From an uncultured Acetatifactor sp. (GTDB taxonomy: Bacteria > Bacillota > Clostridia > Lachnospirales > Lachnospiraceae), in contig CAJTSE010000021.1 in the NCBI GenBank assembly GCA_910578815.1, forward strand, positions 3,999 through 67,998: a stretch of DNA of 64,000 nucleotides, given 5' to 3'. The stretch's first letter is position 1, and the number at the start of each line of letters is the position of its first letter. A program made the translations under genes and the position numbers. Shown here piece by piece: positions 25,235 through 33,147 of this stretch. The notes below the pieces were generated by a model that did not search any database, had not been told where the DNA came from, and saw only the letters and a list, made by a program, of their open reading frames with translations.

Positions 25235-25825
25235 TTATTTTGTGTCATGGGAAGCAATCACCATGTCAATCAGTCCGTAGTCCTTTGCCTCTTCAGCGCT
25301 CATCCAGTTATCCCGCTCCGTATCGGCACAGATGGTTTCATAATCCTTGCCTGTCTTCTCAGCCAGGATATGGTTCAGCTTTTCTCTGGTTTTCAGGATA
25401 TGCTTTGCCGCAATGTCGATCTCCGTTGCCTGCCCCTGAGTACCGCCTGCCGGCTGATGGATCATAATCTCCGCATTAGGCAGGGCAAAGCGCTTGCCTT
25501 TTGCACCTCCTGCCAGCAGGAAGGACCCCATGCTGGCCGCCATGCCGATGCAGACAGTGGAGACATCACACTTAATATAATTCATGGTGTCATAAATTGC
25601 CATGCCTGCGGTAATAACGCCTCCGGGACTGTTAATATAAAGGTGAATGTCCTTCTCCGGGTCCTCCGCCTCCAAAAACAGCAGCTGTGCTACCACAATG
25701 CTTGCAGAAGTATCATTTACTTCCTCACCCAAAAATATGATTCTGTCCTTTAAAAGTCTGGAATAAATATCATAAGATCTTTCGCCCTTGCTTGTCTGCT
25801 CAACCACATAAGGTATTAAACTCAT
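25235..25825 (-). CDS. clpP: ATP-dependent Clp protease proteolytic subunit ClpP
   Basis: A 196-residue serine protease forming a tetradecamer. The catalytic serine is in GMAASMGSFLL, the histidine in EIMIHQPAGG and the aspartate in TERDNWMS. The ATG at 25825 (MSLIPYVVEQ) is chosen because GGAGG lies exactly 8 bases upstream; a TTG six bases earlier is less likely. The gene is followed directly by clpX and preceded by tig, with element B in between. Confidence 0.98.
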   Translation of the reverse strand: MSLIPYVVEQTSKGERSYDIYSRLLKDRIIFLGEEVNDTSASIVVAQLLFLEAEDPEKDIHLYINSPGGVITAGMAIYDTMNYIKCDVSTVCIGMAASMGSFLLAGGAKGKRFALPNAEIMIHQPAGGTQGQATEIDIAAKHILKTREKLNHILAEKTGKDYETICADTERDNWMSAEEAKDYGLIDMVIASHDTK

Positions 25826-25953
25826 ATTCAAATCCTCCGTTTTGCAATTATTGATATTACGGTAAATTTACCAAAATAACCCGTAAATAAAAATATTATA
25901 TCTTACCTTTGCTCTTTTTTCAATGCGTATACAGGAATTAAGAAAATATTAAG

Positions 25954-26125
25954 TAACAGTTCAGCCATGAAACAATTTGTAAGCTGTGCGCGGGTGCTTG
26001 CACACAAAGCACTGATTATAAATTGTTTCATGAGCGGAGCGCCCTCATATGAAATAAAAGCTGAGCCGCAAAGCGGCGTCGGATGCGAAGCAGACGCTTT
26101 TATGAATATGGGGGCTGAACTGTTA
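25954..26125. repeat. Structured intergenic repeat, element B
   Basis: A 172-base element between tig and clpP with perfect 13-base terminal inverted repeats (TAACAGTTCAGCC and its complement). Inside are a hairpin with arms CATGAAACAATTT / AAATTGTTTCATG, and a second hairpin with ATAAAAGC / GCTTTTAT arms that itself carries GCCGC/GCGGC. The end sequence is shared with element A at 17.2 kb. No direct repeat flanks it and no ORF is convincing. Being inside the tig-clpP transcript, it could affect readthrough. Confidence 0.7.
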
Positions 26126-26208
26126 CCGCCCGTAATCCATCAGGTTACAACAGGAAACGGCTGCGCTCCGCCGCCCGGAAGTGCAACCGTCCTCTTGTTC
26201 CCTGGTTC

Positions 26209-27594
26209 TTAATCCTCTTTGGACTCTTCCGCCGTCCCTTCTGCAGGCGTTTCCTCCTTTGCCTTTTTGGTGGTCTTCCTTGCCGTAGTCTTCTTCGCGG
26301 CAGGCTTGTCTTCTTTTGCATTTTCCATCAGGAATTCTACCGCCTTCCTGACGCATATATCCTGCATGACCTGCTTCTTTCCGTTCTCACCCAAAAGCTC
26401 CTTTGCCTTGTCTGCTTCCATCTTATAGGCCTCTGCCATGGACTTTACTTCTTCCTCGAAATCTTCCTCGGAAGCCTCCATCTTCTCGGCAGCCGCCACC
26501 GCCTCCAGTACCAGTCTGGACTGAATGCGCTTTAACGCCTGCGGCTTAACCTGTTCCATCAGCATTTGTACCGTCATACCGGTAAACTGCATATACTGTT
26601 CCATGGAAATACCCTGGGACTGCAGACGCTCCGCATAATCCTGTACCATCTGCCTCTGCTGGGTATCAATCATGGCTTCGGGAATATCCATCTCTGCATC
26701 CGCAATCACAGCCTCAATAACGGCTTCCTCCTTTGCGTTTTTCGCATCGGCTTCCTTTTTGGCCGTCAATTTCTTCTTTATCTCTTCCTTATATTCGTCT
26801 ACTGTATCACTCTCTTCGGAAACCTCTTCCACAAACTCATCATCCAATTCGGGAAGCTGCTTCTCCTGAAGCTTATTCACGGTACACTTAAACACAGCAG
26901 CCTTTCCTGCAAGCTCTGCCGCCTGATAGTCCTCCGGGAACGTAACGTTCACCTCGGTCTCCTTTCCCGTCTCGGCACCGATCAAGGCATCTTCAAAGCC
27001 GGGAATAAACGCGCCGGAACCGATGGTCAAAGGATAATCCTTCCCCTTACCGCCCTCAAAGGCCACACCGTCTACAAATCCCTCAAAATCAATGGTGGCA
27101 ATATCGCCCTTTTGTACGGGCCTGTCCGTAACGTCTACCGTCCGGGAATTCTTTTCCCTCTCTTTATCAATCTCCACGTTCACTTCCTCTTCGGTTACAT
27201 CCGTATCCGCCTTGCCGACCTTAACTCCCTTGTACTTTCCAAGAGTCACTTCCGGCTTTAAGGCCACCTCGGCGGTAAAGATAAACGGCTTTCCGGCCTC
27301 TATCTGTACCACATCCACCTTCGGAGAAGATACCACCTCTTCCGCGCATTCCTCCAGCTCCTTTTCGTAAGCGTCTGGAATCAATATATTTGCAGCATCT
27401 TCATAGAAGATCTCCCTGCCATACATCTGCTCGATCATTCGGCGAGGTGCCTTACCCTTTCGAAAGCCGGGGATACTGATTTTATTTTTGCTCTTCTGAT
27501 AAGCGCTCTCAATCGCCTTTTCCAGCTCTTCCGCAGGAACCTCGATTGTCAGCTTCGCCATATTGTGCTCTAATTTTTCTACCTGTAAACTCAT
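26209..27594 (-). CDS. tig: Trigger factor (ribosome-associated chaperone, prolyl isomerase)
   Basis: A 461-residue chaperone. The ribosome-docking signature GFRKGKAPRRMIE (about residues 43-55), the FKBP-type domain (about 155-245, GDIATIDFEGFVDGVAFEGGKG) and the C-terminal arms are in order. A 35-residue Lys/Thr/Glu-rich tail (AAKKTTARKTTKKAKEE) ends the protein, longer than in many relatives. AGGAGG precedes the ATG. First gene of the tig-clpP-clpX-engB cluster for protein quality control. Confidence 0.97.
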   Translation of the reverse strand: MSLQVEKLEHNMAKLTIEVPAEELEKAIESAYQKSKNKISIPGFRKGKAPRRMIEQMYGREIFYEDAANILIPDAYEKELEECAEEVVSSPKVDVVQIEAGKPFIFTAEVALKPEVTLGKYKGVKVGKADTDVTEEEVNVEIDKEREKNSRTVDVTDRPVQKGDIATIDFEGFVDGVAFEGGKGKDYPLTIGSGAFIPGFEDALIGAETGKETEVNVTFPEDYQAAELAGKAAVFKCTVNKLQEKQLPELDDEFVEEVSEESDTVDEYKEEIKKKLTAKKEADAKNAKEEAVIEAVIADAEMDIPEAMIDTQQRQMVQDYAERLQSQGISMEQYMQFTGMTVQMLMEQVKPQALKRIQSRLVLEAVAAAEKMEASEEDFEEEVKSMAEAYKMEADKAKELLGENGKKQVMQDICVRKAVEFLMENAKEDKPAAKKTTARKTTKKAKEETPAEGTAEESKED

Positions 27595-27665
27595 TGTTGC
27601 ATTTCCTCCTGGTTATTCTGCTTCTTATCTTATACTATTTCGGACATAATCACAGTCATTTTAAG

Positions 27666-27694
27666 ATTATAGCATAAGACCGGCGGAAACACAA
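27666..27694 (-). promoter_or_regulatory. Promoter of tig
   Basis: TATAAT on the minus strand with a weak -35 (TTGTGT) 17 bases upstream, about 70 bases before the tig start. Confidence 0.6.
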
Positions 27695-27722
27695 ACAGAA
27701 AATTTAACTTTATGAATTTTTG

Positions 27723-27750
27723 TTGACATCAAAACGGATATTCTGATAAT
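27723..27750 (+). promoter_or_regulatory. Promoter of the membrane-anchored glycosidase-like gene
   Basis: TTGACA and GATAAT with a 16-base spacer, 53 bases before the ATG at 27804; divergent from the tig promoter. Confidence 0.75.
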
Positions 27751-27803
27751 CTTATAGATATTATCTGCATGAAACATGAAAAAAGCTCGGAAAAGAGGTT
27801 TTT

Positions 27804-30371
27804 ATGTCAAGAATCGAAGCAAACAAAAAACGTCCCGCACTGCGGGTCCTGATCGTCCTGCTGTTCATGCTGTTTACAGCCGCAGCAGTCTTTGCATTCT
27901 GGCTGCGAAGGGAAATCAATAATACCGAGGTTCTGCGCAGCTACCGCATTACTTACAGTGAGAGTGCCGAAGAGTCCGCCGCTCTCTTAAAGCAGCTCTG
28001 TAAAAACCACTTATCGGTTAGGCTTTTCCCCTCCACCGGCCATTCCCACCTTTATCTGCATCTTGTCTGTACAGAGGAAGAAGCCGAAAGTCACGGGTTT
28101 TCTTTGGCGGCTTTAAATGACGGCGGTTTCCTGATCGCACGTCAGGGGAACGGTCTTTACCTTCTTGCCAAAAGCCAGACCGGCCTGTCAAAAGCCTGCT
28201 GTTATCTCACCTTTCGCCTTACCGATGACGAGGGCAGACTGCTGATCGGGCAGGATGAACATTACCTGGATACCGGATCAGATCTGAAGGAGATTTTTGG
28301 TCCCGGCGGCGTACCTATGTCCAATTATACCGTGGTTTGCCCCAAGGATATTTCCGCCGATACTGCCTGGGAACTATGCTACTATATGAATCAGTCCTGT
28401 GGCGTTCTTCCCGATATTTCCGAAAAAAAGGAAGCCGCGGATATGCCTTACATTTTACTGAGCATCGAACCCTCTCCTGCCGGCCCTTCTCACAGCATCA
28501 GCTTTTCGGATTCCAATATCCTAATCAAGGGCGACAATGAAAAGGAACTTACGGCCGCCATACATGAATTTGCCAATATGTACCTTGGGTGGATGTTTGC
28601 AGGAACGGCACAGGAAGAGCTGTCAGCAGGTAATACCTCCATTCGCCTTCCTGACCGGTATGACGCCCCCCAAAATGAATCCTGGATTCCCGAACGGGAA
28701 GCAATTATTACGCTCTGGCAGGTGAATTACAGCCGTGGAATTTTTTTTAACGACTCTACCAGCCTGAAAACGGATATTCTGTCTTTTTCCGACGAACAGC
28801 TTTATGATTATGTCCGCATGTTAAAGTTCTGTGGTTTTACCGGTATTCAGGCCACCGACATGTGTTCTGCCTGGGCAGGCGCAGGCGGCTATGAATTCGT
28901 CCACGAACGCCTGCGCATTCTGGCGGATGCCGCCCACTCCATGGGAATGAATTTCACCCTTTGGGTGTGGGGAGCGGAATTCACCGGCTATGGCTGGGTG
29001 GATAACAGTGTCACCTATATGCCGGACGGATACAGCTTCTCCCACGAAAATCCTGATGTGATCTCCACCTTCGAAAAGTACTACTCCATCTATGCAGAGC
29101 TGGCAGACTGCTGCGACCGGGTTATCGCCCACTTCTTTGATCCCGGCAACCTGTACCTGTCCGAAGATGTGGCATACTTTTCCAAGCTGCTTTCCGAAAA
29201 ATTTCTTGCCGTAAATCCAAATATTGATTTCGGCGTAAGCTGCTGGGTAGATACCTTTAACAAAAAGGACTTTATTGATGTGCTGGGCACGGATATAACT
29301 CTCTATGAGGGCACTCATCACGATGATAAAGAAGAATACGCCTCTTTTCGAAGCTTCTGCAGAGACATGGGCTGCAGGCTTGGGACCTGGGCCTGGAATA
29401 CCTGCGAGATGGAGATTGATCAGCTGGCGCAAATGAATTTTAATCCCCACATTATTCAGGATGTTTACCTGACCGCATCCCAATATGACGACATTGATCG
29501 GCCGGACTACTGGAGCGAAATGGATTCTAACCATGTAGTCAATGTGTTTTCCCTCTATTGTGCCGGTCAACTGTTGATTGATCCTGCCAGAGATTTGGAT
29601 GAACTGACGGAAGAGATCGCTCTTGCCGCAGTGGGTGCCGAGTATGCCAGCGGCTTTGCGGACATTCTCCGGCTTCTTGAGGATGCCCGTTCCGGAGAAA
29701 GCTGGAATACTTACTGGTGGAACAGTGAAGACTATTTATTAAAGAGTCCGGATTACCCTGCGGAGGAAATTCTGGAGCGCAGCGAAAAGGCCCTAACGCT
29801 CCTTTCGGAAATGATTGACAAGAGGATTCCCGTCAATACCTTGCCCCTGCCCATTGAATTGCCGGAGCTGATGCATCTTATGCTGCCCCAGATTGAACAG
29901 ATTAACGCTTTTGCTAAATTCCGAATCGGCCTGGCAGATGCCGCGCAGCTGCTCGCAGGCGGCGCCGCCCACGAAGATATACAGGCAAGGCTTGAGGCTA
30001 TTAGTACTCCTGTCTCCGAATATAACACCGTCACGGGACTCTGGGGCCAGATCGAAGCAAGGGCACAGCAGGAAATGCTCCTTGATTTTTGCAATGCAAA
30101 CGGATTTGAAATACCGGCGGATCCGGTCTTCCGGCAAACCCGCAAAAACCGGATTTACGATTATTTTGTTTCTTATCAAAAGGGACATTCCGAACCAGTC
30201 CTGCAGTTTGCACCCTATTTCCAGTATGGCCTTGCCTACGGGGAGGAAACCACTATCCAACTGGTAAACGAGCTGCTGGAGGAAGGCCTTTTCTCCAAAG
30301 ATCCTGAAACAGGCGGCATTTACCTCACCGACTGGGAGCATTATAAGTACGCTTTCAATTTTATATATTAA
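27804..30371 (+). CDS. Membrane-anchored glycoside hydrolase-like protein
   Basis: An 855-residue protein with an uncleaved-looking N-terminal anchor (about residues 12-35) after a basic head, so it should face outside. Residues 60-280 resemble the small alpha/beta domain that precedes catalytic barrels in hexosaminidases and alpha-glucuronidases (repeated ILIKGDNEKELTAAIHEF-type helices). Residues 290-620 look like a TIM barrel: FCGFTGIQATDM, GMNFTLWVWGAEF, DRVIAHFFDPGN, DITLYEGTHHDD. I cannot name the family or catalytic residues with confidence. It has its own promoter and no carbohydrate genes next to it. Confidence 0.6.
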   Translation: MSRIEANKKRPALRVLIVLLFMLFTAAAVFAFWLRREINNTEVLRSYRITYSESAEESAALLKQLCKNHLSVRLFPSTGHSHLYLHLVCTEEEAESHGFSLAALNDGGFLIARQGNGLYLLAKSQTGLSKACCYLTFRLTDDEGRLLIGQDEHYLDTGSDLKEIFGPGGVPMSNYTVVCPKDISADTAWELCYYMNQSCGVLPDISEKKEAADMPYILLSIEPSPAGPSHSISFSDSNILIKGDNEKELTAAIHEFANMYLGWMFAGTAQEELSAGNTSIRLPDRYDAPQNESWIPEREAIITLWQVNYSRGIFFNDSTSLKTDILSFSDEQLYDYVRMLKFCGFTGIQATDMCSAWAGAGGYEFVHERLRILADAAHSMGMNFTLWVWGAEFTGYGWVDNSVTYMPDGYSFSHENPDVISTFEKYYSIYAELADCCDRVIAHFFDPGNLYLSEDVAYFSKLLSEKFLAVNPNIDFGVSCWVDTFNKKDFIDVLGTDITLYEGTHHDDKEEYASFRSFCRDMGCRLGTWAWNTCEMEIDQLAQMNFNPHIIQDVYLTASQYDDIDRPDYWSEMDSNHVVNVFSLYCAGQLLIDPARDLDELTEEIALAAVGAEYASGFADILRLLEDARSGESWNTYWWNSEDYLLKSPDYPAEEILERSEKALTLLSEMIDKRIPVNTLPLPIELPELMHLMLPQIEQINAFAKFRIGLADAAQLLAGGAAHEDIQARLEAISTPVSEYNTVTGLWGQIEARAQQEMLLDFCNANGFEIPADPVFRQTRKNRIYDYFVSYQKGHSEPVLQFAPYFQYGLAYGEETTIQLVNELLEEGLFSKDPETGGIYLTDWEHYKYAFNFIY

Positions 30372-30544
30372 GAAATAAGTCACCAAAAGTTTCCAACATA
30401 TTTTCACCTTCCACGGTCATACTAACATCAAGATAAGTCGCGGCGGACACTTGCCTTGAACACTTGCTTCGAGATGAGTGCTTGCAGCACTTATCTTGAA
30501 GATAGAGAGAAAAAACAAAAACACTTTTATGGAGGTGAAAAAGA
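30372..30544 (+). promoter_or_regulatory. Upstream region of the spore protein gene, with inverted repeat
   Basis: CATACTA at 30418-30424 fits the -10 of forespore sigma-G promoters, with a CATAT-like -35 about 16 bases upstream; this is a tentative call. Downstream, 10-base arms CAAGATAAGT (30429-30438) and ACTTATCTTG (30489-30498) form a long hairpin in the leader, whose loop repeats CACTTG. Confidence 0.45.
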
Positions 30545-30745
30545 ATGTCCGGTAACAAGAGCAATAGAGTAGAAGTGCCTGAAGCAAAGGCAGCAATGGA
30601 TCGTTTCAAGACTGAGGTTGCATCCGAGCTTGGTGTAAACCTGAAGGAGGGCTACAACGGTGATCTGACTTCCCGTGAGGCTGGTTCTATCGGTGGCGAG
30701 ATGGTTCGTCGTATGATCAAAAAGCAGGAAGAGCAGATGAAGTAA
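30545..30745 (+). CDS. Alpha/beta-type small acid-soluble spore protein
   Basis: A 66-residue DNA-coating protein of the spore core. The family motifs are VASELGVNLKEGYNGDLTSRE, including the germination-protease cleavage region around TEVASE, and GSIGGEMVRRMIKKQEE. These proteins saturate spore DNA and protect it from UV and heat, then serve as an amino acid source. TGGAGG lies 8 bases before the ATG. Expression in the forespore under sigma-G is expected for the family. Confidence 0.97.
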   Translation: MSGNKSNRVEVPEAKAAMDRFKTEVASELGVNLKEGYNGDLTSREAGSIGGEMVRRMIKKQEEQMK

Positions 30746-30769
30746 GACTTCCCGCAAAAAAGACTGAAA

Positions 30770-30805
30770 AAAGCACCCAGGCGAGATCACTTGCCTGGGT
30801 GCTTT
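30770..30805. terminator. Bidirectional terminator between the spore protein gene and the aldolase gene
   Basis: Perfect 13-bp arms AAAGCACCCAGGC and GCCTGGGTGCTTT around a 10-base loop, with A- and T-runs, serve both convergent genes. Confidence 0.9.
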
Positions 30806-30818
30806 CATTCTCCTTAAA

Positions 30819-31472
30819 TTAATCGCCAAACACTGCCCTGTAATCTGCCTGGAACTTAGCGATACCCGCATCGGTCAGGGGATGCTTTACCATCTGCTCG
30901 ATGACGGCATAAGGTACGGTTGCAATGTCGGCTCCTGCCAGCGCACAGTCTGTTACATGAATGGGATTTCTGACACTGGCTGCGATAATCTGCGTCTCAA
31001 TACCGGCAACATCAAATATCTCCGCAATCTCACGGATCAAGTCAACGCCTCTCTGGCTGATGTCATCCAGACGTCCCAGGAAAGGAGATACATATGTAGC
31101 ACCCGCTCTGGCAGCCAGCAAAGCCTGGTTAGCGGTAAAGACCAGCGTTACATTAGTTTTGATGCCCTCTGCGGTAAGCGCCTTACATGCCTTCAGCCCT
31201 TCCACCGTCATGGGAATTTTTACTACCATATTAGGATGAATCTTAGCGATCTCACGCCCCTCTTTGATCATACCCTCGGCATCCACAGTTGTAGCCTTAA
31301 CTTCTCCACTGATGGGCCCGTCAACGATGGAAGCGATCTCCGCAATAACTTCCTCAAATACTCTTCCTTCCTTTGCAATCAGGGAAGGGTTGGTGGTAAC
31401 ACCGCAAATCACGCCCATGTCATTTGCTTTTTTAATGTCCTCCACCTTCGCAGTGTCAATAAAAAAACGCAT
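30819..31472 (-). CDS. fsa: Fructose-6-phosphate aldolase / transaldolase-like protein
   Basis: A 217-residue class I aldolase of the TalC/FSA subfamily. The Schiff-base lysine is K85 in VVKIPMT, the same position as in E. coli FSA. Other motifs are FFIDTA at the start, CGVTTNPSLIAKEG and SPFLGRLDDI. It interconverts fructose 6-phosphate with dihydroxyacetone and glyceraldehyde 3-phosphate, or acts as a short transaldolase; sequence alone does not decide. It has its own promoter and terminator. Confidence 0.92.
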   Translation of the reverse strand: MRFFIDTAKVEDIKKANDMGVICGVTTNPSLIAKEGRVFEEVIAEIASIVDGPISGEVKATTVDAEGMIKEGREIAKIHPNMVVKIPMTVEGLKACKALTAEGIKTNVTLVFTANQALLAARAGATYVSPFLGRLDDISQRGVDLIREIAEIFDVAGIETQIIAASVRNPIHVTDCALAGADIATVPYAVIEQMVKHPLTDAGIAKFQADYRAVFGD

Positions 31473-31575
31473 AATACATCTCTCCTTTTCTATTCAATCG
31501 TATTAGGTAATTACGAAACACTCCTTTTACCGTCAGGCTTTGAGCAATCACCTTCGCAATTTCCTACTTACATTT

Positions 31576-31604
31576 AGTATACTAGGATGATCTTAAAAAC
31601 TCAA
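31576..31604 (-). promoter_or_regulatory. Promoter of the fsa-type aldolase gene
   Basis: TTGAGT and TATACT with 17 bases between on the minus strand, about 100 bases before the start codon. Confidence 0.8.
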
Positions 31605-31643
31605 GTCCTTTTCGTCAAAAGATTGACAAACTGGTAACAGCTC

Positions 31644-32417
31644 TTAGTATTCGCAGATTTCCCTAATCATACAGATTTCCCCCCTCAAAACCGCCCGCTG
31701 TCTGGCATCCGTTTTTACTCCCCGCCTCCCTGTACAAAGCAGAAGCATCTCCAGCACCTCCCGCATATCCCACAGACGCTCCTCCGGATGATACATCGTA
31801 CATCTCCGCGTTATCTTTTTCAGCAGTCCCCTGCACCTTCCCCCCGTCATTTCCTGCAGAGTCCTCCCCAGGCCATAAACATCCGCAGCCACTGTCTGCG
31901 CCGCTCCCGGCTCAAACTGCTCCGGTGCTCCAAAGCCTACGCTTCCCGCCCTGTGGGCGCCGTTTCCAGGTCTGCAGGCACATCCGAAATCCAGCAGTTT
32001 CACCTCTCCCGTCGATGCCAGCATCACATTTGCCGGCTTAATATCCCGAAACAGCAGCGGCATCTTCTTTTCGTGAAGCCAGCAAAGACCTTCCGCAAGC
32101 CTGCAGCCGATCTTTGCGGTCCAGACATCCGAAAACCCTCCTTCCCGCCGGATCAAACGATCCAAGCTTTCCCCCGGCACATATTCCATCAAAAGACAGG
32201 CTGCATGATCCTCTCTCCAAAAATCATAAACTCTGGGAAAAAGCGGGTGTGCCGCCTCTTTTTGAAACCCGGCTTCTCTGTTCAGAATTTCTCCATGGGC
32301 ACTGACCTTACAGGCATACTCCCTGCCCTTTTCATTCTCTACCAGATACACCTCCGCAAAGGCTCCTTTCCCCAAAAGCCTTATGGTTTTATACTTTCCC
32401 CTGCTGTCTTTATACAC
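31644..32417 (-). CDS. Hanks-type serine/threonine protein kinase, soluble
   Basis: About 257 residues, kinase domain only: glycine loop LLGKGAFAEVYLVE, invariant lysine in YACKVSAHG, catalytic loop FRDIKPANVML, DFG as LLDFGCA, and APEQ in VGFGAPEQFEPG. It lacks the transmembrane helix and PASTA repeats of PrkC. It overlaps the preceding PP2C-like gene by 8 bases and closes the pyrH-frr-uppS-cdsA-dxr-rseP run, so it may sense or control envelope synthesis (inference). GTG at 32417 is preferred over TTG at 32438 because GGAAGGGAAGGA lies between the two. Confidence 0.88.
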   Translation of the reverse strand: MYKDSRGKYKTIRLLGKGAFAEVYLVENEKGREYACKVSAHGEILNREAGFQKEAAHPLFPRVYDFWREDHAACLLMEYVPGESLDRLIRREGGFSDVWTAKIGCRLAEGLCWLHEKKMPLLFRDIKPANVMLASTGEVKLLDFGCACRPGNGAHRAGSVGFGAPEQFEPGAAQTVAADVYGLGRTLQEMTGGRCRGLLKKITRRCTMYHPEERLWDMREVLEMLLLCTGRRGVKTDARQRAVLRGEICMIREICEY

Positions 32418-33126
32418 CTGCTTTTCCTTCCCTTCCAATCAGCAAAATTGCCGCGTCCGGCACCCTGCTTTTTACTGTCTTCTTTCCGATAGCCGTCTGA
32501 TCTCGAATAACGGTCTCACCTTCTGAAATTGCAGATTCACGGAAAGAGAGAAGCTCCCGGAGTCTCAAAAGCTCCCGCAGACGCCTGTCCGCCTGCTCCT
32601 GCGTCCTGATCTCCGCCAGACGCAGCACCTCACCAATACTTTCTTCCCCCGCGTTTTGTATCAATCCGTCCGTAGCCAGCAACAGCCCTGCCCCTGGCTC
32701 GATACACCCCCGGAACGTTCCCGGCAGCGGCGTAATCCGCCCCGTGCCAAGGGAAGTATTTACCAGCAGTAAATTCTGTCCGGCTCCCAGTGAAAGTACC
32801 TCTCTGCCAATACATAAAAGCATGGTCAGCCTGAGCCCGCTCCGTAAAGAAGCTGCCCCGCATGCTGCTGCCTGCAGAGCCGTCAATTCCCGTTCCATGT
32901 TTTCCAGACCTTTGCAGGGGCACCTTACGCTTTTTTGCCAGGGAACTCCGCGGCACCATACTTTTAGCTTCTCCGCCATATCTCCGCAGCATTTCTCTCC
33001 GTCTGCACCCGCTGCGGTACAAATACAGGCAAAACAGACCGGCGTCTGCCGGCATCGAAACTGCAGCAGCAGGAGCGAGCATCCGCTCCCTCCCTGCTGC
33101 CTGTAATAGCTTGTAATATATTCCAT
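32410..33126 (-). CDS. Degenerate PP2C-like phosphatase-fold protein
   Basis: A 238-residue protein. The order of elements recalls PP2C/SpoIIE phosphatases: a first strand region, GADGEKCCGDMAEKL (the DG metal motif), LSLGAGQNLLLVN, LLLATDGLIQN, and near the end DAAILLIGRE. In active enzymes the last motif has DN or DD, so one metal ligand appears lost, and the N-terminal RxxNED motif is not recognisable. It may be a binding partner or weak phosphatase for the kinase encoded just downstream. ATG at 33126 has GAGGA 8 bases upstream; ATG at 33141 has none. Confidence 0.65.
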   Translation of the reverse strand: MEYITSYYRQQGGSGCSLLLLQFRCRQTPVCFACICTAAGADGEKCCGDMAEKLKVWCRGVPWQKSVRCPCKGLENMERELTALQAAACGAASLRSGLRLTMLLCIGREVLSLGAGQNLLLVNTSLGTGRITPLPGTFRGCIEPGAGLLLATDGLIQNAGEESIGEVLRLAEIRTQEQADRRLRELLRLRELLSFRESAISEGETVIRDQTAIGKKTVKSRVPDAAILLIGREGKAGV

Positions 33127-33147
33127 GGAGATTGTCCTCATTTAAGA

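Noticed and set aside
31630..31645. GGTAACAGCT, also present inverted near 43655, similar to the ends of elements A/B
   Set aside because: Only about 10 bases match and no second terminal repeat is found nearby; at best decayed remnants.
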